Shown here: positions 20,725 through 29,644 of the stretch, one piece after another
Numbering within the stretch: position 1 is the stretch's first letter
Layout: every line of letters starts with the position of its first letter
Source of the DNA: Pandoraea aquatica
GTDB lineage: Bacteria; Pseudomonadota; Gammaproteobacteria; Burkholderiales; Burkholderiaceae
DNA: 64,000 bases
Reading direction: 5' to 3'
Assembly: GCF_902459565.1 (NCBI RefSeq)
Contig: NZ_CABPSN010000004.1
Location: forward strand, 558,001-622,000
Made by a program: the position numbers and the translations under genes
The notes under the pieces: model-generated
Seen by the model: only the letters and a program-made list of their open reading frames with translations
What the model was told of the DNA's origin: nothing
The model's database searches: none

Positions 20725-21753
20725 TCAGACCGTACGCAGCGCTTGCACGCATTCTCGCACCAGCTCGGGGCCGCGGTAAATCAGGCCGCTGTACACCTGG
20801 ACCAGACTGGCTCCTGCATCGAGCTTCGCTTGCGCGTCCGCGCCCGACAGAATGCCGCCGACACCGATGATCGGCAGTGCGCCGCCCAGCTCCGTTGCCA
20901 GCGCGCTGATGACGCGATTGGACGCGTTGAACACCGGACGTCCCGACAATCCACCCGTTTCGTTGGCATTCGGCAGGCCCGCGACGGCCTCGCGCGAAAG
21001 CGTGGTGTTCGTCGCGATCACACCGTCGAAGCCATGGCGCGTGAGTGTGCCGGCGATCACCTTGATCTGTTCGTCGTCGAGATCCGGCGCGATCTTCAAG
21101 GCGATCGGCACGTACTTGCCGTGACGGTCCGACAGCGCGCGCTGCTTGTCCTTGAGCTTGCCGAGCAGGGCGTCGAGTTCGTCGCCGCCTTGGAGTTGGC
21201 GCAGGTTCTTCGTGTTCGGCGACGAGATGTTCACCGTCACATAGGTGGCGTACGGATACACCTTTTCGAGGCAGATGAGATAGTCGTCGACGGCGCGCTC
21301 GATGGGCGTATCGGCGTTCTTGCCGATGTTCAGGCCCAGTGGCCCCTTGTATCGCGCGGACTGCACGTTTTGCAGGAATTGCTCGACGCCGCCGTTGTTG
21401 AAGCCCATGCGGTTGATGATGGCTTCGGCTTGCGGCAGACGGAAGATGCGCGGCTTCGGATTGCCTGCCTGCGGACGCGGCGTCACCGTTCCGACTTCGA
21501 CGAAGCCGAAGCCGAGGGCGGCGAGGCCGTCGATGCAGCTACCGTCCTTGTCGAGGCCGGCCGCGAGGCCGACAGGGTTCGGGAAGCGGATGCCCATGAC
21601 CGTGCGCGGCGATTCGGGGAGTGTCTGGCCGACGAGACCGGCCAGGCCGAGCGAGGCAGCGCCGCGCAGTGTGGCCAGCGTCAGATGGTGGGCTTGTTCG
21701 GCGTCAAGGCAGAACAGGGCGCGACGGGCCAGAGGGTAGAGAGGCGCAAGCAC
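20725..21753 (-). CDS. pyrD: Dihydroorotate dehydrogenase (quinone), class 2
   Basis: This membrane-associated FMN enzyme oxidises dihydroorotate to orotate and passes electrons to quinone in pyrimidine synthesis. The 342-residue protein begins with the class-2 N-terminal helix ([20 protein letters not shown]). It has [28 protein letters not shown] and NRMGFNNGG, and the catalytic-Ser region [13 protein letters not shown]. The C-terminal FMN phosphate site is [10 protein letters not shown] and [11 protein letters not shown]. The start codon is GTG at 21753; no in-frame ATG lies upstream. It stands between the ABC operon and bpt. Confidence 0.96.
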   Translation of the reverse strand: MLAPLYPLARRALFCLDAEQAHHLTLATLRGAASLGLAGLVGQTLPESPRTVMGIRFPNPVGLAAGLDKDGSCIDGLAALGFGFVEVGTVTPRPQAGNPKPRIFRLPQAEAIINRMGFNNGGVEQFLQNVQSARYKGPLGLNIGKNADTPIERAVDDYLICLEKVYPYATYVTVNISSPNTKNLRQLQGGDELDALLGKLKDKQRALSDRHGKYVPIALKIAPDLDDEQIKVIAGTLTRHGFDGVIATNTTLSREAVAGLPNANETGGLSGRPVFNASNRVISALATELGGALPIIGVGGILSGADAQAKLDAGASLVQVYSGLIYRGPELVRECVQALRTV

Positions 21754-21915
21754 GATGTCGGGTTCGGCAGAATCGGAAAGTCGCCATTTTACCGGTATCC
21801 CGGGCGCGGAGCGCGTCTTTTTCTACGCTCTGCGTACTCCTGTTTTGCGTGGATGCGGAGGGCGGATGAGCGCGGTGCGCACTGACGTGAGGGGGCAGTG
21901 CGACAGGCGGTCGGG

Positions 21916-22704
21916 CTATTGGCTCGCTGGCTGACCGGCTGCGTCGAGCATGGCCTCGGGCATGTCCTGCCATTGGCCGTCGAGCAGGCCTTGCAGCGGA
22001 CGGAAATTCGCCTTGTAGACCATTTTGCGGCTTTGCTGAATCCAGTAGCCGAGGTACACGTGCGGCAGTCCGAGCGCGCGCGCCTGTTCGATCTGCCACA
22101 GGATGTTGTACGTGCCGTACGACGCCCCTTCGACATCCGGATCGAAGAACGTATAGACCGACGACAGACCGTCGCTCAGGATGTCGACCATGCTGATCAT
22201 GCGCAGCGTGCCGGCGCCCTGATGGCCCGGCGGCTCGCGGAATTCCACCAGACGCGAGTTCACGCGGCTTTGCAGCAGGAACTGCTCGTACTGCTCGCGG
22301 CTGTCGTGATCCATGCCGCCGCCGGCGTGGCGTCGCGACTGGTAGCGCATGTAGAGCTGGTAGTGCTCCTCGGTGTAGTGCAATCCGGAGACGTTGACGG
22401 CCAGTGCCGCGTGGCGCTTCCAGATACGACGTTGCGTGCGGTTGGGGACGAAGCGGGCGATCGGCACACGCACGGGAACGCATGCGCGGCAGCCGTCGCA
22501 ATACGGACGGTACGTGAACACGCCACTGCGACGAAAGCCGGAGCGCACGAGTTCGCTATAGACGTCCGAATTGATCAGGTGACTTGGGGTGGCGACCTGC
22601 GAGCGCGCGGTGTGATTGTCGAGATAGCTGCAGGGATACGGCGCCGTTGCGTAGAACTGAAGGGCGGACAGCGGAGAGAGCGGCAGTTCGTTCGGATGGG
22701 TCAC
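21916..22704 (-). CDS. bpt: Aspartate/glutamate leucyltransferase
   Basis: Bpt adds leucine from Leu-tRNA to proteins with N-terminal Asp or Glu, marking them for ClpSP degradation in the N-end rule pathway. The 262-residue protein shows the family hallmarks PYPCSYLDN near residue 18 and [17 protein letters not shown] near 66. C-terminal [17 protein letters not shown] and [20 protein letters not shown] form the GNAT-like fold. Its start overlaps the aat stop by four bases, so aat-bpt is a translationally coupled N-end-rule operon. Confidence 0.96.
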   Translation of the reverse strand: MTHPNELPLSPLSALQFYATAPYPCSYLDNHTARSQVATPSHLINSDVYSELVRSGFRRSGVFTYRPYCDGCRACVPVRVPIARFVPNRTQRRIWKRHAALAVNVSGLHYTEEHYQLYMRYQSRRHAGGGMDHDSREQYEQFLLQSRVNSRLVEFREPPGHQGAGTLRMISMVDILSDGLSSVYTFFDPDVEGASYGTYNILWQIEQARALGLPHVYLGYWIQQSRKMVYKANFRPLQGLLDGQWQDMPEAMLDAAGQPASQ

Positions 22705-23465
22705 TGCGAAACCTCGTGAGCCTTGTCTGCTGCGTTACCGTAGGCCAGTGCGCTGAGCATCTGTTTGTCCAGACGCCAGACCGGCGCGGGGGCCACGACC
22801 GCCTTTTGCACATGCGCCAGAAAGGCCTGACGGGGGATTTCACCGCCGCCAAGTGACGCCAAGTGCGCGGTACTTTGCTGGCAGTCTATCACCTCTATTG
22901 CGTGTGTGCGTGCAAACGAGACGAGCGCGGCCAGCGCGATTTTCGAGGCGTCGGTGCGTTTGGCGAACATCGATTCGCCGTAGAACATGCGCCCGAGCGC
23001 GACACCGTACAGGCCGCCGACGCGCTCGCCTTCGTAGTACGTCTCCACGCTGTGCGCGAGTCCGGCGTCGTGCAGCGCACGGTAGGCGTTGACGATGGCG
23101 GGCGTGATCCACGTGCCGTCCTGACCGCGACGTGGCGCTTGGGCGCATGCCTGCATGACGGCAGGGAAGTCGACGTCGAGGCGAATTTCCCAGGCGTCGT
23201 CACGCAGCACGCGGCGCAGCAATTTTCGGAAGTTGTGACTGACGACGAAGTTCTCGGGCCGCAGCACCATGCGCGGATCGGGGCTCCACCAGAGTACCGG
23301 CTGGCCTTGCGAGTACCACGGGAAGATGCCTTGCCGATAAGCGGCGAGCAGGCGTTGCGGGGAGAGATCGAGTCCGGCCGCGAGCAATCCCGGCGCGTCG
23401 CTCGATGCGTCGAGCGCTTCGTCCACGGAAGGGAAGGGATCGTTTGCTTCGAGCCAGACGACCAT
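22701..23465 (-). CDS. aat: Leucyl/phenylalanyl-tRNA-protein transferase
   Basis: Aat attaches Leu or Phe to proteins with N-terminal Arg or Lys and works with Bpt in N-degron tagging. The 254-residue protein has the conserved core [20 protein letters not shown] near residues 48-67, then the [16 protein letters not shown] and [14 protein letters not shown] segments. The catalytic region [18 protein letters not shown] completes the signature. Length is normal. bpt overlaps its end. Confidence 0.97.
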   Translation of the reverse strand: MVVWLEANDPFPSVDEALDASSDAPGLLAAGLDLSPQRLLAAYRQGIFPWYSQGQPVLWWSPDPRMVLRPENFVVSHNFRKLLRRVLRDDAWEIRLDVDFPAVMQACAQAPRRGQDGTWITPAIVNAYRALHDAGLAHSVETYYEGERVGGLYGVALGRMFYGESMFAKRTDASKIALAALVSFARTHAIEVIDCQQSTAHLASLGGGEIPRQAFLAHVQKAVVAPAPVWRLDKQMLSALAYGNAADKAHEVSQ

Positions 23466-23542
23466 GACGACGTCAACCTTGCGGGGATTTCGTCGACATC
23501 ACAGGGTAGGTGCAGATGTCGACGCAGCGGGCGACGGTGCGT

Positions 23543-24175
23543 TCAGACACGCAGCATCGGCGTGAGGATGTCCTCGGTGTGCGCCGTGTGCACGGGCAGC
23601 GAGGGGACCGGCGCGCCCGGAACGGCGGCGTCAGCCGAGGCTTCGACGTGTACGCCGAAGGCACCCGCGCGGCGATCTTCGAAGAAGAAGCGTAGCGTTT
23701 TGGCGACCGTCGGAAACGCGATGTCGTCCCACGGGATTTCGTCTTCCGAGAAGAGGGCGACTTCGAGGCTCTCTTCGCCGGCAGCAAACTGCGGCTCGCG
23801 CATCTGGGCCAGATAGAAGATGTGGACCTGATTGACGTGCGGCACGTTGAGCAGCGAGAACAGCGCACCGACTTCGACGACGGCACCGGCTTCTTCCAGC
23901 GTTTCGCGTGCGGCAGCTTGCGACGTCGTCTCCCCGATTTCCATGAAGCCTGCGGGTAGCGTCCAGTAGCCGAGTCTCGGCTCGATGGCGCGCTTGCACA
24001 GCAGCACCTGATCGCCCCACACAGGCACCGTGCCGAGCACGTTGCGCGGGTTCTGATAGTGGATGGTGCCGCAATGGGTGCAGACATGCCGCTCGCGGTT
24101 GTCACCGGGCGGAATGCGCAACTCGACCGTATGGCCGCAGGCGGAACAGAATTGGATGGGAGGACGTCGGTTCAT
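23543..24175 (-). CDS. NUDIX hydrolase with zinc ribbon
   Basis: This 210-residue enzyme probably cleaves a nucleoside-diphosphate-linked compound. A zinc ribbon occupies residues 8-36 (CSACGH ... CTHCGTIHYQNPRN). The NUDIX box is GFMEIGETTSQAAARETLEE followed by AG, matching GX5EX7REUXEEXGU. The zinc ribbon plus NUDIX layout resembles NudC-type NADH pyrophosphatases but is shorter than those, so the substrate is left open. The ATG at 24175 is chosen because the family starts at the zinc ribbon; the ribosome-binding site is weak. It lies 77 bp upstream of aat on the same strand. Confidence 0.88.
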   Translation of the reverse strand: MNRRPPIQFCSACGHTVELRIPPGDNRERHVCTHCGTIHYQNPRNVLGTVPVWGDQVLLCKRAIEPRLGYWTLPAGFMEIGETTSQAAARETLEEAGAVVEVGALFSLLNVPHVNQVHIFYLAQMREPQFAAGEESLEVALFSEDEIPWDDIAFPTVAKTLRFFFEDRRAGAFGVHVEASADAAVPGAPVPSLPVHTAHTEDILTPMLRV

Positions 24176-24368
24176 GGTTGCTGCGAGTGTATCACCGGCG
24201 ACGCGCGCTGTGCGGCGACGCACACCGGGTGCCGGGATAACCCCGGTATTGTCGATGTACGGCGGTTTGCGACGACGTATGCAGGAGGCGCGAACGCATC
24301 ACAGGAAAAATATTCGGCGTGTCATGTTGCACTGCGATGGCAATTGTCATATAATCTAATTCTTCAGA

Positions 24369-24445
24369 CGCGGGGTGGAGCAGTCTGGCAGCTCGTCGGG
24401 CTCATAACCCGAAGGTCACAGGTTCAAATCCTGTCCCCGCAACCA
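24369..24445 (+). tRNA. Initiator tRNA-fMet (CAU)
   Basis: A 77-base cloverleaf starting CGCGGGG and ending CCCCGCAACCA, with anticodon CAT in GGGCTCATAACCC and T-loop GGTTCAAATCC. The unpaired C1-A72 and the three G-C pairs in the anticodon stem mark it as the initiator. CCA is encoded. Confidence 0.97.
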
Positions 24446-24451
24446 AATTTG

Positions 24452-24484
24452 AAAGCCTGATTTCCACAAGAAATCAGGCTTTTT
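24452..24484 (+). terminator. Terminator of tRNA-fMet
   Basis: AAAGCCTGATTT (24452-24463) pairs with AAATCAGGCTTT (24471-24482), followed by Ts, seven bases after the tRNA. Confidence 0.88.
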
Positions 24485-24611
24485 GCGTTTCTGCTTCTGC
24501 TTTGCGTGATGTCCTGCTGTCCTGCGATTCGTCCCGCGACGACGCTGCGGATCGTTGGTAGAACAGCGCAGCACGAACGGTCACGCTAACGAAATCCAAC
24601 TACGGGTCTCT

Positions 24612-25106
24612 ATGTCTGGCATCCACACTCCCGATGAAAACGAATTCGACGCCATCACCGAACTTTGGGAAGCGTCCGTGCGTGCCACGCACGATTTCCT
24701 GGGCGACGAAGATATTGCGTGGCTGCGTCCGCGCATTCGTAACGAGTATCTCGGCGCGGTGACGTTGCGCGTGTTTCGCGATGACGACGGCGTGATTCGC
24801 GGTTTTCTTGGCGTGTCGCCGGGGAATGTGGAGATGCTGTTCGTCGCCCCTGAGGCGCGTCGGCAGGGGATCGGTGCGACGTTGCTTGCGTATGCGGTAC
24901 GTGAGTTGGACTGTGTCGGTGTCGACGTCAACGAGCAGAATCCGCAGGCGCTGGCGTTCTATCGTCGCGAGGGCTTCGAGGTAACGGGACGCTCCGAACT
25001 CGATGGTCAGGGGCGTCCGTTCCCGATCTTGCACATGCGCCTTGCAACGGCAAAACCCACTGCGTCTGCTGGATCTACTGCGACGCCGGCAGCAGACGCT
25101 GTTTGA
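24612..25106 (+). CDS. GNAT-family N-acetyltransferase (YjaB-like)
   Basis: This 164-residue acetyl-CoA-dependent acetyltransferase starts MSGIHTPDENEFDAITELWE. It has the acetyl-CoA loop VEMLFVAPEARRQGIGATLL (motif A, Q/RxxGxG/A) and NEQNPQALAFYRREGFEVTG (motif B). The order recalls E. coli YjaB. The tail after about residue 145 is Ala-Thr-rich. The start is taken at the MSG where the family begins; upstream sequence shows only a weak ribosome-binding site. Its last 32 bases overlap the end of the convergent EamA gene. Substrate unknown. Confidence 0.85.
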   Translation: MSGIHTPDENEFDAITELWEASVRATHDFLGDEDIAWLRPRIRNEYLGAVTLRVFRDDDGVIRGFLGVSPGNVEMLFVAPEARRQGIGATLLAYAVRELDCVGVDVNEQNPQALAFYRREGFEVTGRSELDGQGRPFPILHMRLATAKPTASAGSTATPAADAV

Positions 25107-25959
25107 TCTTTGCGCCGAAGACGTTCACCACGAGGCCTGTCATCACGAGCACGGCACCGGCGATTTGCGGTGTCGTGAGCTGTTCGTCCAGCAGCAACGC
25201 TGCCGACGCCAGGCCGATGATCGGCACCAGCAGCGAGAACGGTGCGACCTGGCTGGCGGGGTAGCGCGTCATGAGACGGCCCCAGAGCGAGTAACCGACG
25301 AGCGTGGCGATAAAGGCCAGATAGGCAATCGCGAAGATCGACGACGCCGAGATGTGCGCGAGGGATTGCGCGATCTGTTGCGGACCTTCGAACCAATAAG
25401 AGAGCAGCAGGAACGGGATCGGCGGAATCAGGCTGGCCCAGACGACAAGTCCGACGAGATCGACCTTGCCGATCTTCTTCGTGACGATGTTGCCGGTGGC
25501 CCAACTGAGCGAGGCGCACAACGTCAGCACGAAACCGATCAGTGTCATGGCACCGCCGCCCTGCATGCCGATGACGGCGAGCCCCGCCGCAGCGATCAAC
25601 AGGCCGATGACGTTTTGCGCACGAAAGCGTTCGCCGAGGCACATCGCTGCGAGCCCGAGCGTGAAGAAAGCCTGCGCTTGTAGCACGAGCGACGCGAGGC
25701 CCGCGGGCATGCCGACGTACATCGCAGTAAACAAGAGGGCGAACTGACCGAACGAGATGGTGGCACCGTAGGCGATCAGCCATCCGAGCGGCACTTGTGG
25801 ACGCTTGACGAAGAAGACCGCGGGAAACGCAGCAAGCAAAAATCGGAGTGCGCCCAGCAACATGGGCGGAACACCATGCAGGCCGACTTTGATGACGACG
25901 AAGTTCACGCCCCAGGCGAGTACGACGATCAGTGCCTGCAAGAGGTCCTTCGGTGCCAT
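25075..25959 (-). CDS. EamA-family transporter, O-acetylserine/cysteine exporter-like
   Basis: This 294-residue inner-membrane protein has ten predicted helices in two EamA repeats. Signatures include LAWGVNFVVIKVGLHGVPP near residue 14, ALRFLLAAFPAVFFVKRP near 38 and the second repeat's LSWATGNIVTKKIG. The order and spacing resemble E. coli EamA (YdeD), which exports O-acetylserine and cysteine, so that is a reasonable but unproved assignment. It is convergent with the GNAT gene. It marks the last ordinary chromosomal gene before the accessory region. Confidence 0.88.
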   Translation of the reverse strand: MAPKDLLQALIVVLAWGVNFVVIKVGLHGVPPMLLGALRFLLAAFPAVFFVKRPQVPLGWLIAYGATISFGQFALLFTAMYVGMPAGLASLVLQAQAFFTLGLAAMCLGERFRAQNVIGLLIAAAGLAVIGMQGGGAMTLIGFVLTLCASLSWATGNIVTKKIGKVDLVGLVVWASLIPPIPFLLLSYWFEGPQQIAQSLAHISASSIFAIAYLAFIATLVGYSLWGRLMTRYPASQVAPFSLLVPIIGLASAALLLDEQLTTPQIAGAVLVMTGLVVNVFGAKIKQRLLPASQ

Positions 25960-26223
25960 GGTGGCGTCTCCTGTGCCCGAATAGTTAATTTGTTATCGAC
26001 GGAAGGCGAAAGTGTACTCCCGGTGCGTCGACCTGTCGTGAGGAAAACCTGTCGAAAGTCTTGCTGGCAGGGCCACGGGTGTAGATTCGCAAGTTGACCT
26101 ACATCGGGTCCGCGACCTCTTCCCAAGCGTCTGCGAAATCCAATAAGTGGCGTTTCGTTCTCAGAAGAGCGTCACCTTATAGTGGTGCACGCTGCAATCT
26201 CCCTCAACCAATGGAGATTGAAC

Positions 26224-26826
26224 ATGGATGTAAATCCGTCCGATGTGGCTGCCATTCAAGGAATGCAAGCTAGCACTGGTACCGAACGCCAGGCACCTCT
26301 CGGGTCAGAAATGGCACTCGCGCTGGAATCTACTAGGCATCGCGCCGTAGATACGTCGTTCGCACAGGAAGAGGGGATGGACCTTGATGGGTGCGCAGCC
26401 AAATACAAAGCGGCATTTCCAGCGAGCGAACTTCACGATATGCACGAGATTCTGAGACGTGTGCATGTGGACGCACATACCTATAAGGATTATCACGACA
26501 ATCCGCCGGGGCTCTCTTATGGGTTCACGGAAAAGGATCGTGACGAAAGGCGTACCATAATTTGGAATAATTTTAAGATTTCGCGCGTCGAAGCGGAACG
26601 AGAGATCGGCAATACTCGGAATACATACTTTCCTGGATTCTCGATCGTCTCTGTTGCGCAGTGGATTTCAACGACATCCGATCCAGTGGTTTCATCCAGT
26701 CCGGTGGATCCAGCCGATCCAGTGGTTATATCCGATCCAGTGGGTCCATTCGATCGTCTCTATGTCGAAGGCGACGTGTATGCGTTCACGCGAGATGCGT
26801 TCGTTGGCAAGACACTTCCCCGGTGA
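26224..26826 (+). CDS. Hypothetical protein, cargo of the degraded left element
   Basis: I do not recognise a family. The ATG at 26224 is preceded by GGAG eight bases away and gives 200 residues, beginning MDVNPSDVAAIQGMQASTG. There is no signal peptide or membrane segment. The middle is hydrophilic (LHDMHEILRRVHVDAHTYKD). Residues about 155-180 contain a DP-V repeat (SDPVV, SSPVDPADPVVISDPVGP) encoded by imperfect TCCGATCCAGTGG repeats. Base composition is clearly lower in GC than the flanking chromosome, which suggests foreign origin. It lies between the EamA gene and the remnant integrase start, so it may be cargo of an older element. Confidence 0.5.
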   Translation: MDVNPSDVAAIQGMQASTGTERQAPLGSEMALALESTRHRAVDTSFAQEEGMDLDGCAAKYKAAFPASELHDMHEILRRVHVDAHTYKDYHDNPPGLSYGFTEKDRDERRTIIWNNFKISRVEAEREIGNTRNTYFPGFSIVSVAQWISTTSDPVVSSSPVDPADPVVISDPVGPFDRLYVEGDVYAFTRDAFVGKTLPR

Positions 26827-26892
26827 ACGTTAACGAATTGACGTGTGGCTTCGGTGGCAATAGTCGTCGAAGCCATTGATTCGGCGCGCTTC

Positions 26893-26960
26893 AGGCGGCA
26901 CTTTGCCGTATAGCCTATACTTTCGCCTTTTCGCTCTCGTACGATGGCACCGATAGGTTT
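26893..26960 (-). pseudogene. Remnant of a second DusA-type integrase, N-terminal codons only
   Basis: On the minus strand the codons for IGAIVRERKGESIGYTAKCR then LKRAE match the start of the intact integrase at 36653 (MGTISVRERKDKSIGYTAQI then RLKRD). The first codon is ATC instead of ATG, and similarity stops at about 26893. Sequence between this remnant and the dusA fragment also aligns with the region upstream of the intact integrase. This indicates an older element, integrated at the same site, that has lost most of its integrase. Confidence 0.75.
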
Positions 26961-27020
26961 GGTCGGTGCTGCCCGTAGCATTCGGGTGCCAAAACGATCG
27001 AAAATCGGCCCTAACACCGA

Positions 27021-27126
27021 GAAATCCGGCACTACGCTTTTCGCTGTAATCGACTGTTTTGTAAGAGATTTTCAATGAATTTACCCTCCCGCCGCGTCAG
27101 CGTCGCACCGATGATGGATTGGACGG
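27021..27126. repeat. Left attachment-site repeat (attL)
   Basis: 106 bp match 36742-36847 with three mismatches (offset 9721). The repeat covers the sequence upstream of dusA and the first 17 codons. Identity ends precisely after GGATTGGACGG, where the left side continues CTTAAAG and the right side continues ATAAGCA. Recombination probably occurred within the conserved ATGATGGATTGGAC codons, the known site for DusA integrases. Confidence 0.92.
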
Positions 27127-27131
27127 CTTAA
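27075..27131 (+). pseudogene. dusA: Displaced 5' fragment of dusA
   Basis: Eighteen codons read MNLPSRRVSVAPMMDWTA and stop. The first 17 are identical in protein to the start of dusA at 36796, with two synonymous differences. This is the start of dusA left behind when the element inserted and replaced it with its own copy. Confidence 0.93.
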
Positions 27132-27180
27132 AGGCGCGTGACGCCCGTCGTTTGGACGTTTCGGGATAGGGCGGTGGTCG

Positions 27181-27200
27181 GTGTAGCACGGATGTAGCAC
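27181..27200 (+). promoter_or_regulatory. Left arm-type integrase sites (GTGTAGCAC motif)
   Basis: GTGTAGCAC (27181-27189) and ATGTAGCAC (27192-27200) lie 55-75 bp inside the left junction. The same motif occurs inverted near the right junction (36666-36702), which suggests arm-type binding sites for the integrase. Confidence 0.5.
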
Positions 27201-27423
27201 TTCGTCGTGCGGTTTGCCGTGCCGTGCGTTCTATTCGGACCTGGCGCATGCGTCAGACACGGCGGCTCAGGATTGCGGGAAAGTTTGAGCATCTGTCTGC
27301 TAGCGTTCTGCATCAGGCGAAGATACAACCCCAGTCGAACGCCCCAAAGGCTGGATGTGCATCCAACTTTCGGGGCGAGGTTCATGCGTCGAGCCTCAGA
27401 CTATTCCGGCTGCCTTGCACGAC

Positions 27424-27684
27424 TCAGTGGCAGAGTTGCTGGCACTCCTTCACGGCCGCTGCCCGGCGGTCGTCGATGTACTTCGCAAGATCCTCCACGT
27501 GCACTCCCTTTGCGCTCTTCTGGGAGCCTTCCATGCGGACTAATGGAAGCGCGATATCGCCTGCGCCAATCTTTCGAGTCAGTTTCTCGGCGCTCAGGTG
27601 AGAGAAGTAGTCTCGACACACGAGGTCGATAGGGACGACCGCGACGGCACCGTACTGAGCCATAAGAAGAAAAGTGGTGTTCAT
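27424..27684 (-). CDS. PrtN-like (pyocin activator) transcription factor
   Basis: This 86-residue protein begins MNTTFLLMAQYGAVAVVPID and contains VCRDYFSHLSAEKLTRKIGA and SSQKSAKGVHVEDLAKYIDD-like sequence (SQKSAKGVHVEDLA). This is the pattern of the PrtN family, which activates pyocin genes in Pseudomonas and is widespread in prophages and islands. A GAGGAGG box lies six bases before the ATG. It starts 11 bp after the rep stop on the same strand, so rep and this gene should be one operon. A role in controlling excision, replication or cargo is inferred. Confidence 0.85.
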   Translation of the reverse strand: MNTTFLLMAQYGAVAVVPIDLVCRDYFSHLSAEKLTRKIGAGDIALPLVRMEGSQKSAKGVHVEDLAKYIDDRRAAAVKECQQLCH

Positions 27685-27695
27685 TGGCTACCTCC

Positions 27696-28496
27696 TCACG
27701 CTTTGCCAGAATCGGTTGGCCGCTCTTTTGTCGCCATCCAAAAGTAGCCGTTGTCCTGACTCCAATACCACGCGTGGTCATCCAGCGTCGCACCGGTCTC
27801 CAGTGCTGAATCGTACGCAGCGACAATAGCTTCGGCGGCGCAATCCGCGAGGAAGTGTTTGACGGTCTCCGATTCAGGGATCGTGATGCCGCGACTCGCC
27901 CAATAGCGCTTCTCGTTCAACTGATGCTCGTCAAAGTTCTTGACGATGTATTTGCCGATGTAGGAAGCGATCTTGTGACGCAGACCCACTTCGCGATTCG
28001 GGTTGCGAACGTCGACGTTGCCGTTGTCCTCGCCGACGACGCGCAGCCACAGCGTCCGCAGCACTCGGTAGTTCTGTCGCCCCTTAACGGCGATGTGGAG
28101 ATGCCACGCACCGCGCTTCTGACGCTCTGCCACCGCGACGTACTGGAAGTTCTGAACCCGGCCTAGGAGGCGTCTCAGCGCGTCGAAATCGCGCTTGAGT
28201 CGTTCCTTGTCCAGCATGTTCTCGCGATAGGTCAGCGTGATCATCCTGTCTGCGCCGATGGCTTTGCAGCGCAGCCGCACTTGCTGTTTCGCCCGCTTGG
28301 CGGCCATCAGCTTGTTCTCCTCCGTAGTCTGCGACTCACCGCGTTTTGCGCGGGGCATGAGGTGAAGCGCTTGCGCCTTCAGGTACTGGTCAAATCGAAC
28401 CGCTGTCGCCTCAACCTGGCCGTCCTCAAACACACGTCGACGGACGATCCATTCGCGACGGAAGGGGGAGTAGTTCAATACGTTCGTGTCATTCAT
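27696..28496 (-). CDS. rep: Rolling-circle replication initiation protein (HUH endonuclease)
   Basis: This protein would nick the element's origin and start rolling-circle replication. The 266-residue frame has the three motifs of single-strand HUH Reps. Motif 1 is RMITLTYRENM at residues 84-94. Motif 2 is GAWHLHIAVKG with metal-binding His132 and His134. Motif 3 is IASYIGKYIVKNF with candidate catalytic Tyr179 and Tyr183 and Lys182. The type is found in small phages, inovirus-like elements and integrated islands. It is the first gene of the rep-prtN operon. Candidate origin hairpins lie 130-180 bp upstream of its start. Confidence 0.88.
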   Translation of the reverse strand: MNDTNVLNYSPFRREWIVRRRVFEDGQVEATAVRFDQYLKAQALHLMPRAKRGESQTTEENKLMAAKRAKQQVRLRCKAIGADRMITLTYRENMLDKERLKRDFDALRRLLGRVQNFQYVAVAERQKRGAWHLHIAVKGRQNYRVLRTLWLRVVGEDNGNVDVRNPNREVGLRHKIASYIGKYIVKNFDEHQLNEKRYWASRGITIPESETVKHFLADCAAEAIVAAYDSALETGATLDDHAWYWSQDNGYFWMATKERPTDSGKA

Positions 28497-29422
28497 CGCC
28501 TTGCCTCAATCACGTTGATCAGGGGTCCCCTTGCGCGGATGGCTTGGGGAGTAAGTGTTCCTGTCGTGCCTTGTCTGGCGTGCGATTTCGAGGACTTATC
28601 GTTAAATGCTAGTGATACAAGTCTATGGGCGCACTTCGTGCGCCCGCCGTCCTCGACCCTGCGGGCGGCGGGCGCTCGCAGTGCTTCCCAGCTGTTATCC
28701 GTAACCCTTCACGAACACGGCGAGCGATAGCGCGCCGTGGGCGACCGAAAGGTTTGGCATGAAGGCCAGAATGCAAAGGTATGAGGTGATGGCGGACGCA
28801 GGAGGTAATACCCGCTGCTCGGTCACGCAAGCCGCGCTGAGCCGCGCGACAACCGCCCGGACTCCGCAAGGCACGCATACGCAACCCTCTCTCCGGGTAC
28901 GGCGCTGACACTCCCGACGCTAGCCGTCCTGAAAGACGACCGGCTTACGGAAGTACAAACGTCAACGAACGAACCAACGGATCAGGTTGGGTTACGACGG
29001 TCTTACCTGCTGGGTGAGAAAGGGAATTTTTTGGATGATGGCCGCAGTACGACGATGGATACTGCCCACGATGGGATCTTGGCCGAGCTCTCGCATAAAT
29101 GCCCCAGCAAACGCCCTTGAGCGCGAATTGACTTCCAGCGTCTGTAGCCGGAAGTGGTGATGCTATGCACTGAACACAATCGGGAGCCACGTATGGAGGC
29201 GTGGCGCGAATGTGGGGCTATTAAAGCAGCGCGCGAACGCACCGTATATGGGGAAATTCCGATTGGCGCGACGGCGAGGGGAGTGATGGCGTGCATGGCG
29301 AAAGGCTTGGCGTGAAATTGAAACAGATCGCGCGCATGAGGGGGGCGCGATGTTGTAGAGACAGCCGAAACATGCGGGGGGCCATGCCGTTGGCAGAGTT
29401 GGATGAACTGCGTCAGGGACGA
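28497..29422. other. Non-coding region upstream of rep with paired hairpins
   Basis: No open frame here has a convincing ribosome-binding site or protein-like composition. GGGCGCAC-TTC-GTGCGCCC (28627-28645) is a perfect 8-bp stem. Its right arm also starts a longer hairpin, GCGCCCGCCG (28640-28649) with CGGCGGGCGC (28666-28675). The two structures are mutually exclusive. This is the best candidate for the Rep origin or for attenuation upstream of rep. Confidence 0.5.
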
Positions 29423-29644
29423 CTACGCGTCGAGACAATCAGCCTTCAACTTGTGGCATTCACAGACGAGTTCGACGGTCATTTCGCCAAGCTCTTCGAA
29501 GATCGCGAGCAGAAACCGGTGAGGTATTTCCTTGCCTGCGTCGGTGTTGGTACACATCGTCAGCGCAAGGATGCGTTCTGAGAGGGTGTTGAGCCTGTCG
29601 ACGGAAGCGTGGACTAAGGAAGCTGCTGGGAGATGAAGCGTCAT
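29423..29644 (-). CDS. Small hypothetical protein of the element
   Basis: A 73-residue frame begins MTLHLPAASLVHASVDRLNT. The ATG at 29644 is preceded by AGAGGTG six bases away, the best ribosome-binding site in the neighbourhood, so I prefer it to the upstream GTG and to the overlapping plus-strand frame. The protein is helical, with an acidic C-terminal half (LLAIFEELGEMTVELVCECH) and no membrane segment. No family recognised. Its position between rep and the membrane genes suggests an accessory role. Confidence 0.45.
   Translation of the reverse strand: MTLHLPAASLVHASVDRLNTLSERILALTMCTNTDAGKEIPHRFLLAIFEELGEMTVELVCECHKLKADCLDA

Noticed and set aside
19747-21885. 712-residue plus-strand frame over the binding-protein and pyrD genes
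   Set aside because: It is antisense to two recognised genes and crosses their intergenic gap without any domain.
24059-24460. Frame containing VWQLVGLITRRSQVQILSP
   Set aside because: This is the usual false translation of an initiator or Met tRNA.
27224-27632. Plus-strand frames at the left end of the element
   Set aside because: They overlap the prtN-like gene, which has a much better ribosome-binding site and a recognised family.
28609-28911. 100-residue basic frame upstream of rep
   Set aside because: It spans the hairpins, is Arg/Ala-rich and lacks a ribosome-binding site.
29291-29581. 96-residue plus-strand frame
   Set aside because: Overlaps the minus-strand frame with the better ribosome-binding site; composition is less protein-like.
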